Source of the DNA: Synergistaceae bacterium UBA1358
Lineage (GTDB): Bacteria > Synergistota > Synergistia > Synergistales > Synergistaceae
Length of the DNA stretch: 43,376 bases
NCBI GenBank assembly: GCA_002306075.1
Contig: DBRW01000049.1
Location: 1 to 43,376, forward strand
Reading direction: 5' to 3'
The notes beneath the pieces were generated by a model, which was given only the letters and a program-made list of their open reading frames with translations, had not been told where the DNA came from and did no database searches. The position numbers were made by a program, and so were the translations under genes. Positions 1 to 7,846 of the stretch are shown piece after piece; within the stretch, counting starts at the first letter, position 1; every line of letters begins with the position of its first letter.

Positions 1-822
1 GATCCGATAGTCGGAGCGGAAAAAGGCGCCGGAAGGCTGCTTGTACTGATCAACTCCAATGATATCGCATCAAAGGGAGGAGACCCCGCGTATCTTGCAG
101 TGACGCTCATCCTTCCCCCTTCATGGGGAGAGGAAGGGGCGGCGCGCATCATGAGAGAGATACATGAGGAATGCCTTGCCCAGGGGATAGCCGTGGCCGG
201 AGGCCATACCGAATTCAACGACAGATACGAAAGGCCGGTCATCATGGGTGCCCTGATAGGAACGGCTGACAGGGTGCTGAGGGCAGGTGACCTCAGGCCC
301 GGAGATGCCATTATCGCAACCAAGCATATCGGGATAGAAGGGATGTCGATACTTGCCTCCGACAAGCCTGAGCTTCTGAGACCTTTCATGTCTGGATCCG
401 AGACGGAGGAACTCCTGTCCTGGGCTGAAAAGACTTCCGTGCTCGAGGAGTCCAGGGTCCTGAGAGATATTGCGAAGTTCATGCACGATCCTACAGAGGG
501 AGGCTTCATGGGAGGTATCGGCGAGATCTCCTCGCTCAGCGGACTTGAGGCGAAGATAGACTACTCTTCCGTGCCTGTCCACCCCCTTACAGAAAGAGCC
601 TCGGAGAGGCTTGGATTCGACCCCCTGCATCTGATAGCTTCCGGAAGTCTTCTTGCTGTCGTGCCGGAGAACAGAACAGCGGAGGCATTGGAGCGCCTTG
701 CAGAGAGAGGCATTGAGGCGGCCCTGGTCGGCTCGATGGGAGGAAAGCTGACGACGCCTGTCCCAGAGCCCACAGAAGAGTTATGGAGACTCCTGAAGAT
801 GGAAGGACCAGGATATGAGTAA
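1..822 (+). CDS. HypE/AIR-synthase-related protein (5' partial)
   Basis: The frame is open from base 1, so the N-terminus lies outside the window; 273 residues are visible. The fragment has the two-domain layout of the PurM/HypE/SelD/ThiL superfamily. It shows an NDI-x-SKGGDP-like stretch of the ATP-binding N domain (about residues 20-30), a GGHTE motif near residue 65 and a DPTEGG motif near residue 164 that opens the C domain. These proteins bind ATP and act on carboxylate, carbamoyl or seleno substrates. True HypE ends in a conserved PRIC tail whose cysteine receives the carbamoyl group. This protein ends in GPGYE, so it is probably a HypE-like paralogue of unknown substrate and not a hydrogenase maturase. 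Its stop overlaps the start of the next gene (ATG at 815), indicating translational coupling with the M24 peptidase. Confidence 0.8.
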   Translation, partial: DPIVGAEKGAGRLLVLINSNDIASKGGDPAYLAVTLILPPSWGEEGAARIMREIHEECLAQGIAVAGGHTEFNDRYERPVIMGALIGTADRVLRAGDLRPGDAIIATKHIGIEGMSILASDKPELLRPFMSGSETEELLSWAEKTSVLEESRVLRDIAKFMHDPTEGGFMGGIGEISSLSGLEAKIDYSSVPVHPLTERASERLGFDPLHLIASGSLLAVVPENRTAEALERLAERGIEAALVGSMGGKLTTPVPEPTEELWRLLKMEGPGYE

Positions 823-1906
823 AGGCCATATCGTCAACAGAATCGAAAGGCTCAGGAAAGAGATGGCAAAAACCGGTACAGATGCCTTTGTCGCCGTTAC
901 CGATGAAAGCTTCAACTGGGAGACACTGTACTATCTCAGCGGTTTCAGGGGGACATCGGGTGCTCTCGTGATATACAAGGATTCTGCGGAGCTCATTCTC
1001 GACGGCAGATACAGAGAACAGGGAGAGACTCAATCGCCCCATCCGATCCTGGCCCAGAAAAAAAGCCTGACCGACGATGTAATTGATAGCATATCCGCGC
1101 ACGGAGCAGAAAAGATCCTTTGCGAGGCATCGAAGACGTCTCACGCCACATGGGAGAAACTGGCTTCCGCAAAAAAGACCAGGTGGTGCGATGCGACCCC
1201 GGTCATATCCGAACTCAGGCGCTCAAAAGACGGGCACGAGGCAGAATGTATCATTAAGGCCGGTGAGATCGCCGCGGAGGCATTTTCCCTTACCCTTGAA
1301 AGCGTGATGCCCGGAATGACGGAAAAAGAGTTCGAGGCGCTGCTCAATTTCAACATAAACAAATTCGGAGGCGAGACCGGATTCGACATGATAGTCGCAT
1401 CAGGAAAAAGAAGTTCGATGCCTCACGGCAGGGCCACCGAAAAGAAAATGGCAGCAGGCGAATGGATAACTGTTGATTTTGGAGTCAGGTACATGGGGTA
1501 CTTCTGCGATATAACAAGGAATTTTTCTTTGGGTGACCCCGACCCGCGCGCCGTTTATTATCATGACATCCTGTCAGATGCGCACGAGGCCGCAGTCAGA
1601 GCCCTCCGTCCCGGTGCGGCGGGAACGGATGTATATAAGGCAGCTTTCGATGTTTTGGAATCCGCCGGGCTTGGCCGGTACTTCACTCATGGGCTGGGGC
1701 ACGGTATCGGGATCGAGATCCACGAGCCGCCATATCTTTCATCGAAATATTCGTACGAACTGAGATTAGGAGATGTGGTCACAGTAGAACCCGGCATATA
1801 TATCGAAGGCTGGGGAGGATTGAGATTGGAAGACAATTACCTTATAATTGACGGAGGAGCAAAGAAGCTTACAGAAAAACTTGCTCAGTCTTTCTGCCGC
1901 ATTTGA
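815..1906 (+). CDS. M24 family Xaa-Pro aminopeptidase / prolidase
   Basis: A 363-residue cytoplasmic metallopeptidase of the pita-bread fold that removes N-terminal residues preceding proline or splits Xaa-Pro dipeptides. Residues 1-135 are a creatinase-like N domain. The catalytic domain shows the complete set of five dinuclear metal ligands: D221 (VDFG), D232 (CDITR), H296 (in HGLGHGIG), E325 (EPGIYI) and E339 (RLEDN). Length matches the short PepQ/YpdF type (about 350-365 residues). The ATG lies inside the end of the preceding HypE-like gene (8-base overlap), so the two are probably co-translated. It fits peptide catabolism in an amino-acid fermenter. Prolidase and aminopeptidase P activity cannot be separated from sequence alone. 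Confidence 0.93.
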   Translation: MSKGHIVNRIERLRKEMAKTGTDAFVAVTDESFNWETLYYLSGFRGTSGALVIYKDSAELILDGRYREQGETQSPHPILAQKKSLTDDVIDSISAHGAEKILCEASKTSHATWEKLASAKKTRWCDATPVISELRRSKDGHEAECIIKAGEIAAEAFSLTLESVMPGMTEKEFEALLNFNINKFGGETGFDMIVASGKRSSMPHGRATEKKMAAGEWITVDFGVRYMGYFCDITRNFSLGDPDPRAVYYHDILSDAHEAAVRALRPGAAGTDVYKAAFDVLESAGLGRYFTHGLGHGIGIEIHEPPYLSSKYSYELRLGDVVTVEPGIYIEGWGGLRLEDNYLIIDGGAKKLTEKLAQSFCRI

Positions 1907-1984
1907 AAAACAATGTTAAAATGATAACGATTTCAGCACAAGCGGCCATTGGCAAAGGCCCAACCCAAAAGGAGGACTATGGAT

Positions 1985-2143
1985 ATGAAGAAGTATGTGT
2001 GCACCGTTTGCGGTTACATTTATGATCCGGAAGCAGGAGATCCTGATGCGGGAGTAGCCCCCGGAACGCCGTTCGAGGAGATCCCCGATGATTGGGTCTG
2101 CCCTGTATGCGGTGTAGGCAAAGATATGTTCGAGGCTCAGTAA
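1985..2143 (+). CDS. Rubredoxin
   Basis: A 52-residue rubredoxin with the two metal-binding knuckles CTVCGY (C6, C9) and CPVCGV (C39, C42) that hold a single tetrahedral iron. Rubredoxins shuttle single electrons in the cytoplasm of anaerobes, often to superoxide reductase, rubrerythrin or flavodiiron proteins for oxygen detoxification. I place the start at ATG 1985. GGAGG at 1971-1975 is then 9 bases away, and the protein begins MKKYVCTVCGY like most family members. ATG 1979 is too close to the ribosome site, and an upstream TTG at 1949 would add a basic extension not seen in rubredoxins. A terminator follows about 40 bases downstream. The redox partner is not encoded nearby. Confidence 0.97.
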   Translation: MKKYVCTVCGYIYDPEAGDPDAGVAPGTPFEEIPDDWVCPVCGVGKDMFEAQ

Positions 2144-2182
2144 TTATAGGTCAGACCAGTTCAGGATATGTCGTATATTGAG

Positions 2183-2217
2183 GGAGACTGCCGCTAAGAC
2201 GGAAGTCTCCTCTTTTT
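2183..2217 (+). terminator. Rho-independent terminator after rubredoxin
   Basis: GGAGACT (2183-2189) pairs with AGTCTCC (2204-2210), a 7-bp stem with a 14-base loop, followed by TCTTTTT. It ends transcription from the rubredoxin side and touches the stop codon of the convergent HD gene. There is no T-run on the other strand, so it looks one-directional. Confidence 0.75.
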
Positions 2218-2977
2218 ATGCCATCGAGTATATCCGGCTGACGAGGCTGTCGATCAGATCGTCTATCCCGCAGGGACGGAGGTCTCCGCACATCCTCTCT
2301 ATTATTCCCTCTTCTCTCAGTGTCACAACGGATACCGGGAAGTTCAGGTCACATCCCCACGTAAGCTGGATCAGCCTGTAATCCAGAAGGGATCTTGCAT
2401 TTGAATAGGAGCCTGTGCCGGTCTTTCTTATCTCTTCGACCAGTTCGGGAGAAAGCCCTTCGGACATCCGGTGCCTCGGCAGCATCTCGTAGATAGTGCC
2501 GTTGTCCAATCGTTCCTGCACCATCCTGTAGATATCTATCTTGTCGGCATCCCTGACGAGACATGACCATTTATACTCTCCGAGCTTAAGGTCCGAAGGG
2601 AGCGTTTTCTTGTTGTGGAACCTTACTGCGGATATAATGTTATCTTTGAAATTTTCAGGGATGCCTTCCCAATCAAACTTTTCCGTGATTATTTCCGCTC
2701 CCAGGCAGCCGTGGTCAACGCTTGCACTGTCAAAGAATGTTCCGCACATGCTGTACTGCGGGAACCTTCCGACATCATGCAGAAGTCCTGCTGTAAGCGC
2801 AAGCCAGCTGTCGCCGTATTCGTTCCACCCCATGGAGTCTGCAATTGCAGAACATATCGCAGATACCCTTCTGCTGTGTCTGAGCTTAAGTTCAAGCATC
2901 GGGTGAAGTGCCCCTTCGACCCTGTAGCCATCTGTGAAACTTTTGAACCATTCTTTTGTACTATCGGCAGAAAACAC
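2216..2977 (-). CDS. HD-domain metal-dependent phosphohydrolase
   Basis: About 253 residues. It carries an HD-superfamily hydrolase core: an HSRRV helix with the first His, the LLHDVGRFPQ doublet, two further histidines (DHG and RFHNK segments), and a late metal ligand in RDADKID. HD proteins hydrolyse phosphate esters such as (d)NTPs, cyclic nucleotides or alarmones; the substrate here is not assignable. I prefer the GTG at 2977 as start, because a GGGAGGGG ribosome site lies 6-7 bases upstream and a TATAAT hexamer (minus strand, 3012-3007) would give a short leader. The upstream ATG at 2995 has no ribosome site. The gene stands alone on the minus strand, convergent with rubredoxin and divergent from the ZIP transporter. 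Confidence 0.85.
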   Translation of the reverse strand: MFSADSTKEWFKSFTDGYRVEGALHPMLELKLRHSRRVSAICSAIADSMGWNEYGDSWLALTAGLLHDVGRFPQYSMCGTFFDSASVDHGCLGAEIITEKFDWEGIPENFKDNIISAVRFHNKKTLPSDLKLGEYKWSCLVRDADKIDIYRMVQERLDNGTIYEMLPRHRMSEGLSPELVEEIRKTGTGSYSNARSLLDYRLIQLTWGCDLNFPVSVVTLREEGIIERMCGDLRPCGIDDLIDSLVSRIYSMA

Positions 2978-3133
2978 TGGCTTCCCCTCCCGCATTCTGA
3001 GAGAATATTATATAGCAATCGTGAAATAATTATCGGCAATGTGCGTCAGTGTACGAGATAACAGGGATCATTGCGGCAGTGACCCCGAAGCTGCAGTCAT
3101 AAACACATAATGAGATCAGGAGGAGACGGGCCT

Positions 3134-3940
3134 ATGGATTGGTTTGCGGAAGCATCAGCTCCGTTACAGGCGTTGTTGGCAGGCTGCTTTACATGGGGAG
3201 TGACGGCATTGGGCGCATCGGGAGTTTATCTCGCGAAAAGGCCCGATCAGAAGGTTCTTGACGTAATGCTGGGATTTGCCGGAGGAGTTATGATAGCAGC
3301 CAGTTTCTGGTCACTTCTGGCTCCGGCGATATCGATATCCGAAGATCTTGGATATCCCGGGTGGCTGCCCCCCCTGATCGGCTTCCTTCTCGGAGGGGTC
3401 TCGATGAGGCTTCTTGACATGCTTATGCCGCACCTTCATCCGGCAATGGCAGAGACTGCCCCTGAAGGTCCCCCTTCAAAGATGAGAAGGACGACCCTTC
3501 TTGTCCTGGCGATAACTTTGCACAATATACCGGAAGGAATGGCTGTCGGGGTGGCCTTCGGAGCTGTGGGCCTGATGCCCGGAGCGACGATCGCGGGGGC
3601 TGCGGCTCTTGCGTTGGGGATCGGACTCCAGAACTTTCCTGAAGGGCTTGCGGTATCCATTCCACTTCGTAGGGAGGGACTCAGCAGGAACAAGGCATTT
3701 TTATTCGGTCAGCTTTCCGCAGCGGTCGAGCCGGTCTTTGCCTTGCTCGGCGCAGCCCTTGTGCAGATGGCCCGTCCCGTCCTTCCCTACGCTCTGGCTT
3801 ATGCCGCCGGAGCCATGATATTCGTTGTCGTGGAAGAGGTCGTCCCGGAATCACAATCCAGCGGGAACGGAGATCTCGCAACCATGGGTGTCCTTGTGGG
3901 CTTTGCCGCGATGATGGTACTGGATGTGGCACTGGGATGA
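3134..3940 (+). CDS. ZIP family divalent metal transporter
   Basis: A polytopic inner-membrane protein of 268 residues with about eight hydrophobic segments, placed in the ZIP (zinc/iron-regulated) family. The two signature metal-binding helices are clear: HNIPEG in segment 4 and QNFPEG in segment 5. A histidine-containing loop (MPHLHP) lies between segments 3 and 4, as in ZIP proteins. Family members import Zn, Fe or Mn down their gradient. It most resembles the GufA/ZupT bacterial branch. Start: ATG 3134 has AGGAGGA (3118-3124) 9 bases upstream; the earlier ATG 3110 has none. No metalloregulator gene is adjacent, so regulation is not visible. Confidence 0.92.
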   Translation: MDWFAEASAPLQALLAGCFTWGVTALGASGVYLAKRPDQKVLDVMLGFAGGVMIAASFWSLLAPAISISEDLGYPGWLPPLIGFLLGGVSMRLLDMLMPHLHPAMAETAPEGPPSKMRRTTLLVLAITLHNIPEGMAVGVAFGAVGLMPGATIAGAAALALGIGLQNFPEGLAVSIPLRREGLSRNKAFLFGQLSAAVEPVFALLGAALVQMARPVLPYALAYAAGAMIFVVVEEVVPESQSSGNGDLATMGVLVGFAAMMVLDVALG

Positions 3941-4129
3941 CAAAGATCGACATCACGGCATAGGGTGGCATCGGGCTGCCTCCGACCGTACGACAGATCA
4001 GGCCTCTGTGCTATACTTTTCCGATGGATCCGGGATCTGGATGACTAAAATCCAGTCATATGAGTGACAATTATATTATGTCTGATCCGGCATAAGATAC
4101 GTTATATACGTTATATGGAGGAATAATTG

Positions 4130-4945
4130 ATGGAAGACAAGATCGCCCTGATAGCTGGGGACGGAAATCTGCCAGTTGTGATAGCCAGCAGGCTCACGGA
4201 CATGGGAACGCCTCCGGTCGTTTACTCGGTCAGGGAGAAAGTGGGCGACATATCAAAATTTGCGCTTGAAGTCGTAAACATAATCAAGCCCGATATCGGA
4301 TACGCCATTAAAGATATGAAAAGCCGCGGCGTAAAAAAAATAATAATGGCCGGACTCGTATCCAAGACCCTGGCATTCAAACCCTCACTTTTAGATCTTA
4401 CCACGCAGAGATTTCTTGCGAGCCTTGTCTTCAGGGACGACCACTCGCTGCTGGGAGCCCTTGTGGATTTTCTAGAAAAATCGGGATTTGAGGTGATGAG
4501 CTACAGGGACATAATCCCCGATCTGCTCGCGGGGCCTGGTCACATTGCTGGCAGAAGGCCCACGAGTGACGAGAGGGCTGATATCGATTATGGATTCTCG
4601 ATATGCAGGGCCCTTGTGCCCCTCTCTTTCGGACAAACTGTGGTCGTCAACAAACGTTCTGTCGTTGCCGTCGAGGCAATGGAGGGAACTGATGCCACGC
4701 TTCTTAGAGCCGGATCTCTCTGCGTCGGCGGAACAGTGGTGAAGATGATGAGACTTGACCAGGACGAACGGTATGACATCCCGACCGTGGGCCCCAACAC
4801 GCTGAGGAACATGGCACAGGCGAAGCTCTCCTGTCTTGCCCTGCACGCCGGCTGGACGCTGATAATGGATCCGGAAGAGTTCCGTGCCGTTGCGGAAAAG
4901 GAGAAAATTGCCGTGGTCGGTGTCGAACAGTGTCGATCTTTCTGA
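4130..4945 (+). CDS. lpxI: UDP-2,3-diacylglucosamine pyrophosphatase LpxI
   Basis: A 271-residue member of the LpxI (DUF1009) family, which cleaves UDP-2,3-diacylglucosamine to lipid X and UMP at the fourth step of lipid A synthesis. It replaces the unrelated LpxH. Visible hallmarks are the N-terminal IAGDGNLP loop and the C-terminal catalytic region with GRRPT, FGQTVVVN, VVAVEAMEGTDATL and the final PTVGPNT segment. Length equals that of characterised LpxI (about 270). Start ATG 4130 follows GGAGG (4117-4121) by 8 bases. It is the first gene of the lipid A/Kdo cluster, and its 3' end overlaps lpxB by 16 bases, coupling consecutive enzymes. Upstream there is a tandem 9-base repeat (4099-4116) but no convincing promoter. 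Confidence 0.95.
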   Translation: MEDKIALIAGDGNLPVVIASRLTDMGTPPVVYSVREKVGDISKFALEVVNIIKPDIGYAIKDMKSRGVKKIIMAGLVSKTLAFKPSLLDLTTQRFLASLVFRDDHSLLGALVDFLEKSGFEVMSYRDIIPDLLAGPGHIAGRRPTSDERADIDYGFSICRALVPLSFGQTVVVNKRSVVAVEAMEGTDATLLRAGSLCVGGTVVKMMRLDQDERYDIPTVGPNTLRNMAQAKLSCLALHAGWTLIMDPEEFRAVAEKEKIAVVGVEQCRSF

Positions 4946-6057
4946 GCTCGGGAGAGGCATCCGGAGACCACTATACGGCCTCTGTAGCCAGAGAGCTGCG
5001 TAAGCTGGGCTATGAAGGCGATATATGGGGTATGGGAGGCAAAGAGCCGAGAGAGGCCGGCGTGAGGGTCGAATGGCCCGGAGAAGAGCTCCAGCTTATG
5101 GGCATAGCTGAGGTCCTCACATCGATACCCTCGCTGTACAGACAGCTCAATGACATGGCGGACAGAGTGATGGAGGAGGGGCCGGAAAGCGTAGTTATAG
5201 CCGACAGCCCTGATTTCAACATACCCCTTATCAGAAAGCTGAGGTCAAGGGGGTACAAAGGAAGAGTATATTACATCTCCCCGCCTTCCGTATGGGCCTG
5301 GAGAAGCGGTCGAGTAAAAAAGATCGCCGCCGCAGTCGATGAATGTTTCCCGCTTTTCAGGTTCGAGCATGAATTTCTTCTGAAAAACGGCTGCAGAAGC
5401 TATTGGATCGGACATCCCATGACAGAGGAGTTTGCCGACAGAGATGCGCTCGCTCGCAGCCTTCCGGAAGATCTCAGGGTTGACGAAAGGCTTGTTGCGT
5501 TTCTTCCCGGAAGCAGGGGAGTCGAGATAAAGAACCTTCTGCCGATGATGGAGAAAGCAGCCTCCGAACTAAAAGAAAAGGGATGGAGGCCGGTCTTTTC
5601 GATCGCTCCCGGACTGAATGAGAAGAGAAGGATAGAGATGAAAGAGCATCTTGAACGAAATAATTTAGAATTATATACAGGTCCGGGCAGAGATCTCCTC
5701 GCCGCCTCACGCTGTTCTGTGGCAGCAAGCGGGACAGTTGCGGTAGAGGCAATGATGCTGGACTGCTATATGGTGGCGCTGTACAGGGTCAGCCCGTTGT
5801 CGGCATTTGTTGTTAGGCACTTGGTAAGGACGAAATATTACACGATCCCCAATATACTCCTTGGAGACGAACTATTCCCGGAACTGATGCAGGAAGAGGC
5901 GACGCCTGAGAATATCGTCAGGGAGACGATGAAGTGGCTTGAGGGCGGCGAAGATCTTAAAGCCGGGATCTGCCGGAAGTTGGAGCTTGCCAGGGAGATG
6001 CTCGGGGAGACCGGGGTCTGTGAATCATGGGCGAAGCGGATCATGGGGGCCGCATAA
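4930..6057 (+). CDS. lpxB: Lipid-A-disaccharide synthase LpxB
   Basis: A 375-residue GT19 family glycosyltransferase that joins UDP-2,3-diacylglucosamine and lipid X (the LpxI product) into the tetra-acyl disaccharide at the inner face of the inner membrane. The N-terminal GEASGDHYT motif, the SPPSVWAWR segment (about residue 116), the FLPGSRGVEI nucleotide-binding loop (about residues 190-200) and SGTVAVEAM (about residue 270) are all family hallmarks. Start is GTG 4930, inside the last codons of lpxI in another frame. This start is required because the GEASGD motif begins only seven residues later. There is no strong ribosome site, consistent with coupled translation. A second LpxB-like domain occurs downstream fused to LpxK. 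Confidence 0.95.
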   Translation: MSIFLSSGEASGDHYTASVARELRKLGYEGDIWGMGGKEPREAGVRVEWPGEELQLMGIAEVLTSIPSLYRQLNDMADRVMEEGPESVVIADSPDFNIPLIRKLRSRGYKGRVYYISPPSVWAWRSGRVKKIAAAVDECFPLFRFEHEFLLKNGCRSYWIGHPMTEEFADRDALARSLPEDLRVDERLVAFLPGSRGVEIKNLLPMMEKAASELKEKGWRPVFSIAPGLNEKRRIEMKEHLERNNLELYTGPGRDLLAASRCSVAASGTVAVEAMMLDCYMVALYRVSPLSAFVVRHLVRTKYYTIPNILLGDELFPELMQEEATPENIVRETMKWLEGGEDLKAGICRKLELAREMLGETGVCESWAKRIMGAA

Positions 6058-6058
6058 G

Positions 6059-7846
6059 ATGCTTTCGCTGAAAGACAAAAAAGCATGGTCATCATACGTC
6101 CGCCTGCTGGGCTACTGCAAACCTTATAAAATGAGACTGGCGGCTGCTCTGGCCTGCATGGTGCTCTCCGCTATATTTGGCATCATCCCTCCTTGGCTGA
6201 TAAAAAACGTCGTGGATGATGTCCTAATCAACAAGCAGTCTTCCACACTGAACCTACTGGCTGTCGGCATCGTTGCGCTCTATATACTTAAGGCCGTCTT
6301 CGGCTACGGCCACATGTATCTTATGACGTGGGTAGGCCAGAAGGTCGTAATAGATATCAGGCTGGAATTATATGATCACACACAGAGGCTTTCACTCGCC
6401 AAACTTTACAGCAAACGGTCCGGAGAGTTTCTCTCCAGGATAACGAACGACGTTGCGACTCTCCAGAACATACTCGCAGCGGTCGTTGTCGATTTCGTTG
6501 TCCAGGGCTGTACTTTTATCGGGATAATCGGCTTCCTGCTCTTCATAAACTGGAAGCTCACCCTCGTTACTTTCGTGGTGACCCCCCTGGCAGTCCTTGT
6601 GATAGACAAAGCCTCGTCCAAACTGCGCGAAGTGGGCGGGACCATACAGGAAAAACTCGCGATGGTCGCGGCCATAGCTCAGGAAGCGCTCTCATCCATT
6701 AGGATAGTCAGAGCCTTCGTGACGGAAGAAAAGGAATATGCGAGGTTCGAGAACGAGAGCAACAGGCATTTCAAAGCTGTGATGAAGGGAACGCAGGTCA
6801 GGGGATTTCTTGAAGGGATAGTTGAGGTCATCCTAATCGCGGCGCTTGCCTTTATCCTCTGGTTCGGAGGCCGGGATGTCATAAAAGGCAGGCTCACTGC
6901 CGGTGAGCTCCTTGCGTTCCTTACGTACATCGGGCTCCTCGTCCAGCCGATAAGGGTCCTCAGCAGGGTGATAAGCACGATACAGCAGGGTGTGGCATCC
7001 GCTGACAGGGTATTTGAGATACTCGACGAGAAGAACGAGGTGCCTCTCCCCGATAAACCTGTGGTCCTGAAGCCGATGGATGGACGCATCTGTTTCAGGG
7101 ACGTCTGGTTTGCATACAAAGATAAGTCCTGGGTGCTCAAAGGACTGGATTTTGAGATAGAAAAAGGACAGAAGGTGGCCGTAGTTGGATCCACAGGCGC
7201 AGGAAAATCAACGCTGGCGGACCTCGTTATGAGGTTCTACGACCCTCAGAAGGGATGTATATTGATCGACGGCACGGATCTCAGGCAGCTGGACCTGAAA
7301 ACATACCGAAGGCAGATAGGTGTCGTCCCCCAGGATCCTGTACTCATGAAGGGCACCCTCGCATACAACATAGGATACGGATTTGAGGGAGTCACCGATG
7401 CCGATATGGTAAAGGCTGCGGAGATCGCGGGCATCCTCGATTTTATCAGAGGCCTTCCAGACGGCTTTGATACAGAGGTGGGAGAGAGAGGGGTCACATT
7501 GAGCGGAGGCCAGAGACAGCGCATCGCCATAGCCAGGGCTGTCGTGAGGGATCCAAGGATACTCATAATGGATGAGGCGACATCTTCGCTCGATGCTCTT
7601 GTTGAACAGCAGGTGCAGGATGCCATGAGAAAGGCCATGGAAGGCAGGACCTCGATAATAATCGCACACAGACTTTCGACCATACGCGATGCCGACCGGA
7701 TCGCGGTCCTCTCTGGCGGAAAACTTGTGGAACAGGGAACACATGAAGAGCTGCTCTCTATGAAGGGTCACTACAGCAGGCTCTTCATGGCGAGCAACGG
7801 AGAACACGGCGAAGAAAATGTCAAAACTCCTGCGCAGCTATCTTAG
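6059..7846 (+). CDS. msbA: MsbA-type lipid A/lipid flippase ABC transporter
   Basis: A 595-residue half-transporter: six hydrophobic segments in residues about 20-310, then an ATPase domain with Walker A GSTGAGKST (about 376-384), signature LSGGQRQR, Walker B ILIMDEATSSLD and H-loop AHRLST. Homodimers of this ABCB type flip lipids or drugs. Its place between lpxB and lpxK makes core-lipid A export the likely job, as for MsbA. I start it at ATG 6059, one base after the lpxB stop. An in-frame TTG inside lpxB at 5939 would add a hydrophilic tail with no homology. The 3' end overlaps the next gene by 29 bases. General multidrug export cannot be ruled out from sequence alone. Confidence 0.9.
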   Translation: MLSLKDKKAWSSYVRLLGYCKPYKMRLAAALACMVLSAIFGIIPPWLIKNVVDDVLINKQSSTLNLLAVGIVALYILKAVFGYGHMYLMTWVGQKVVIDIRLELYDHTQRLSLAKLYSKRSGEFLSRITNDVATLQNILAAVVVDFVVQGCTFIGIIGFLLFINWKLTLVTFVVTPLAVLVIDKASSKLREVGGTIQEKLAMVAAIAQEALSSIRIVRAFVTEEKEYARFENESNRHFKAVMKGTQVRGFLEGIVEVILIAALAFILWFGGRDVIKGRLTAGELLAFLTYIGLLVQPIRVLSRVISTIQQGVASADRVFEILDEKNEVPLPDKPVVLKPMDGRICFRDVWFAYKDKSWVLKGLDFEIEKGQKVAVVGSTGAGKSTLADLVMRFYDPQKGCILIDGTDLRQLDLKTYRRQIGVVPQDPVLMKGTLAYNIGYGFEGVTDADMVKAAEIAGILDFIRGLPDGFDTEVGERGVTLSGGQRQRIAIARAVVRDPRILIMDEATSSLDALVEQQVQDAMRKAMEGRTSIIIAHRLSTIRDADRIAVLSGGKLVEQGTHEELLSMKGHYSRLFMASNGEHGEENVKTPAQLS

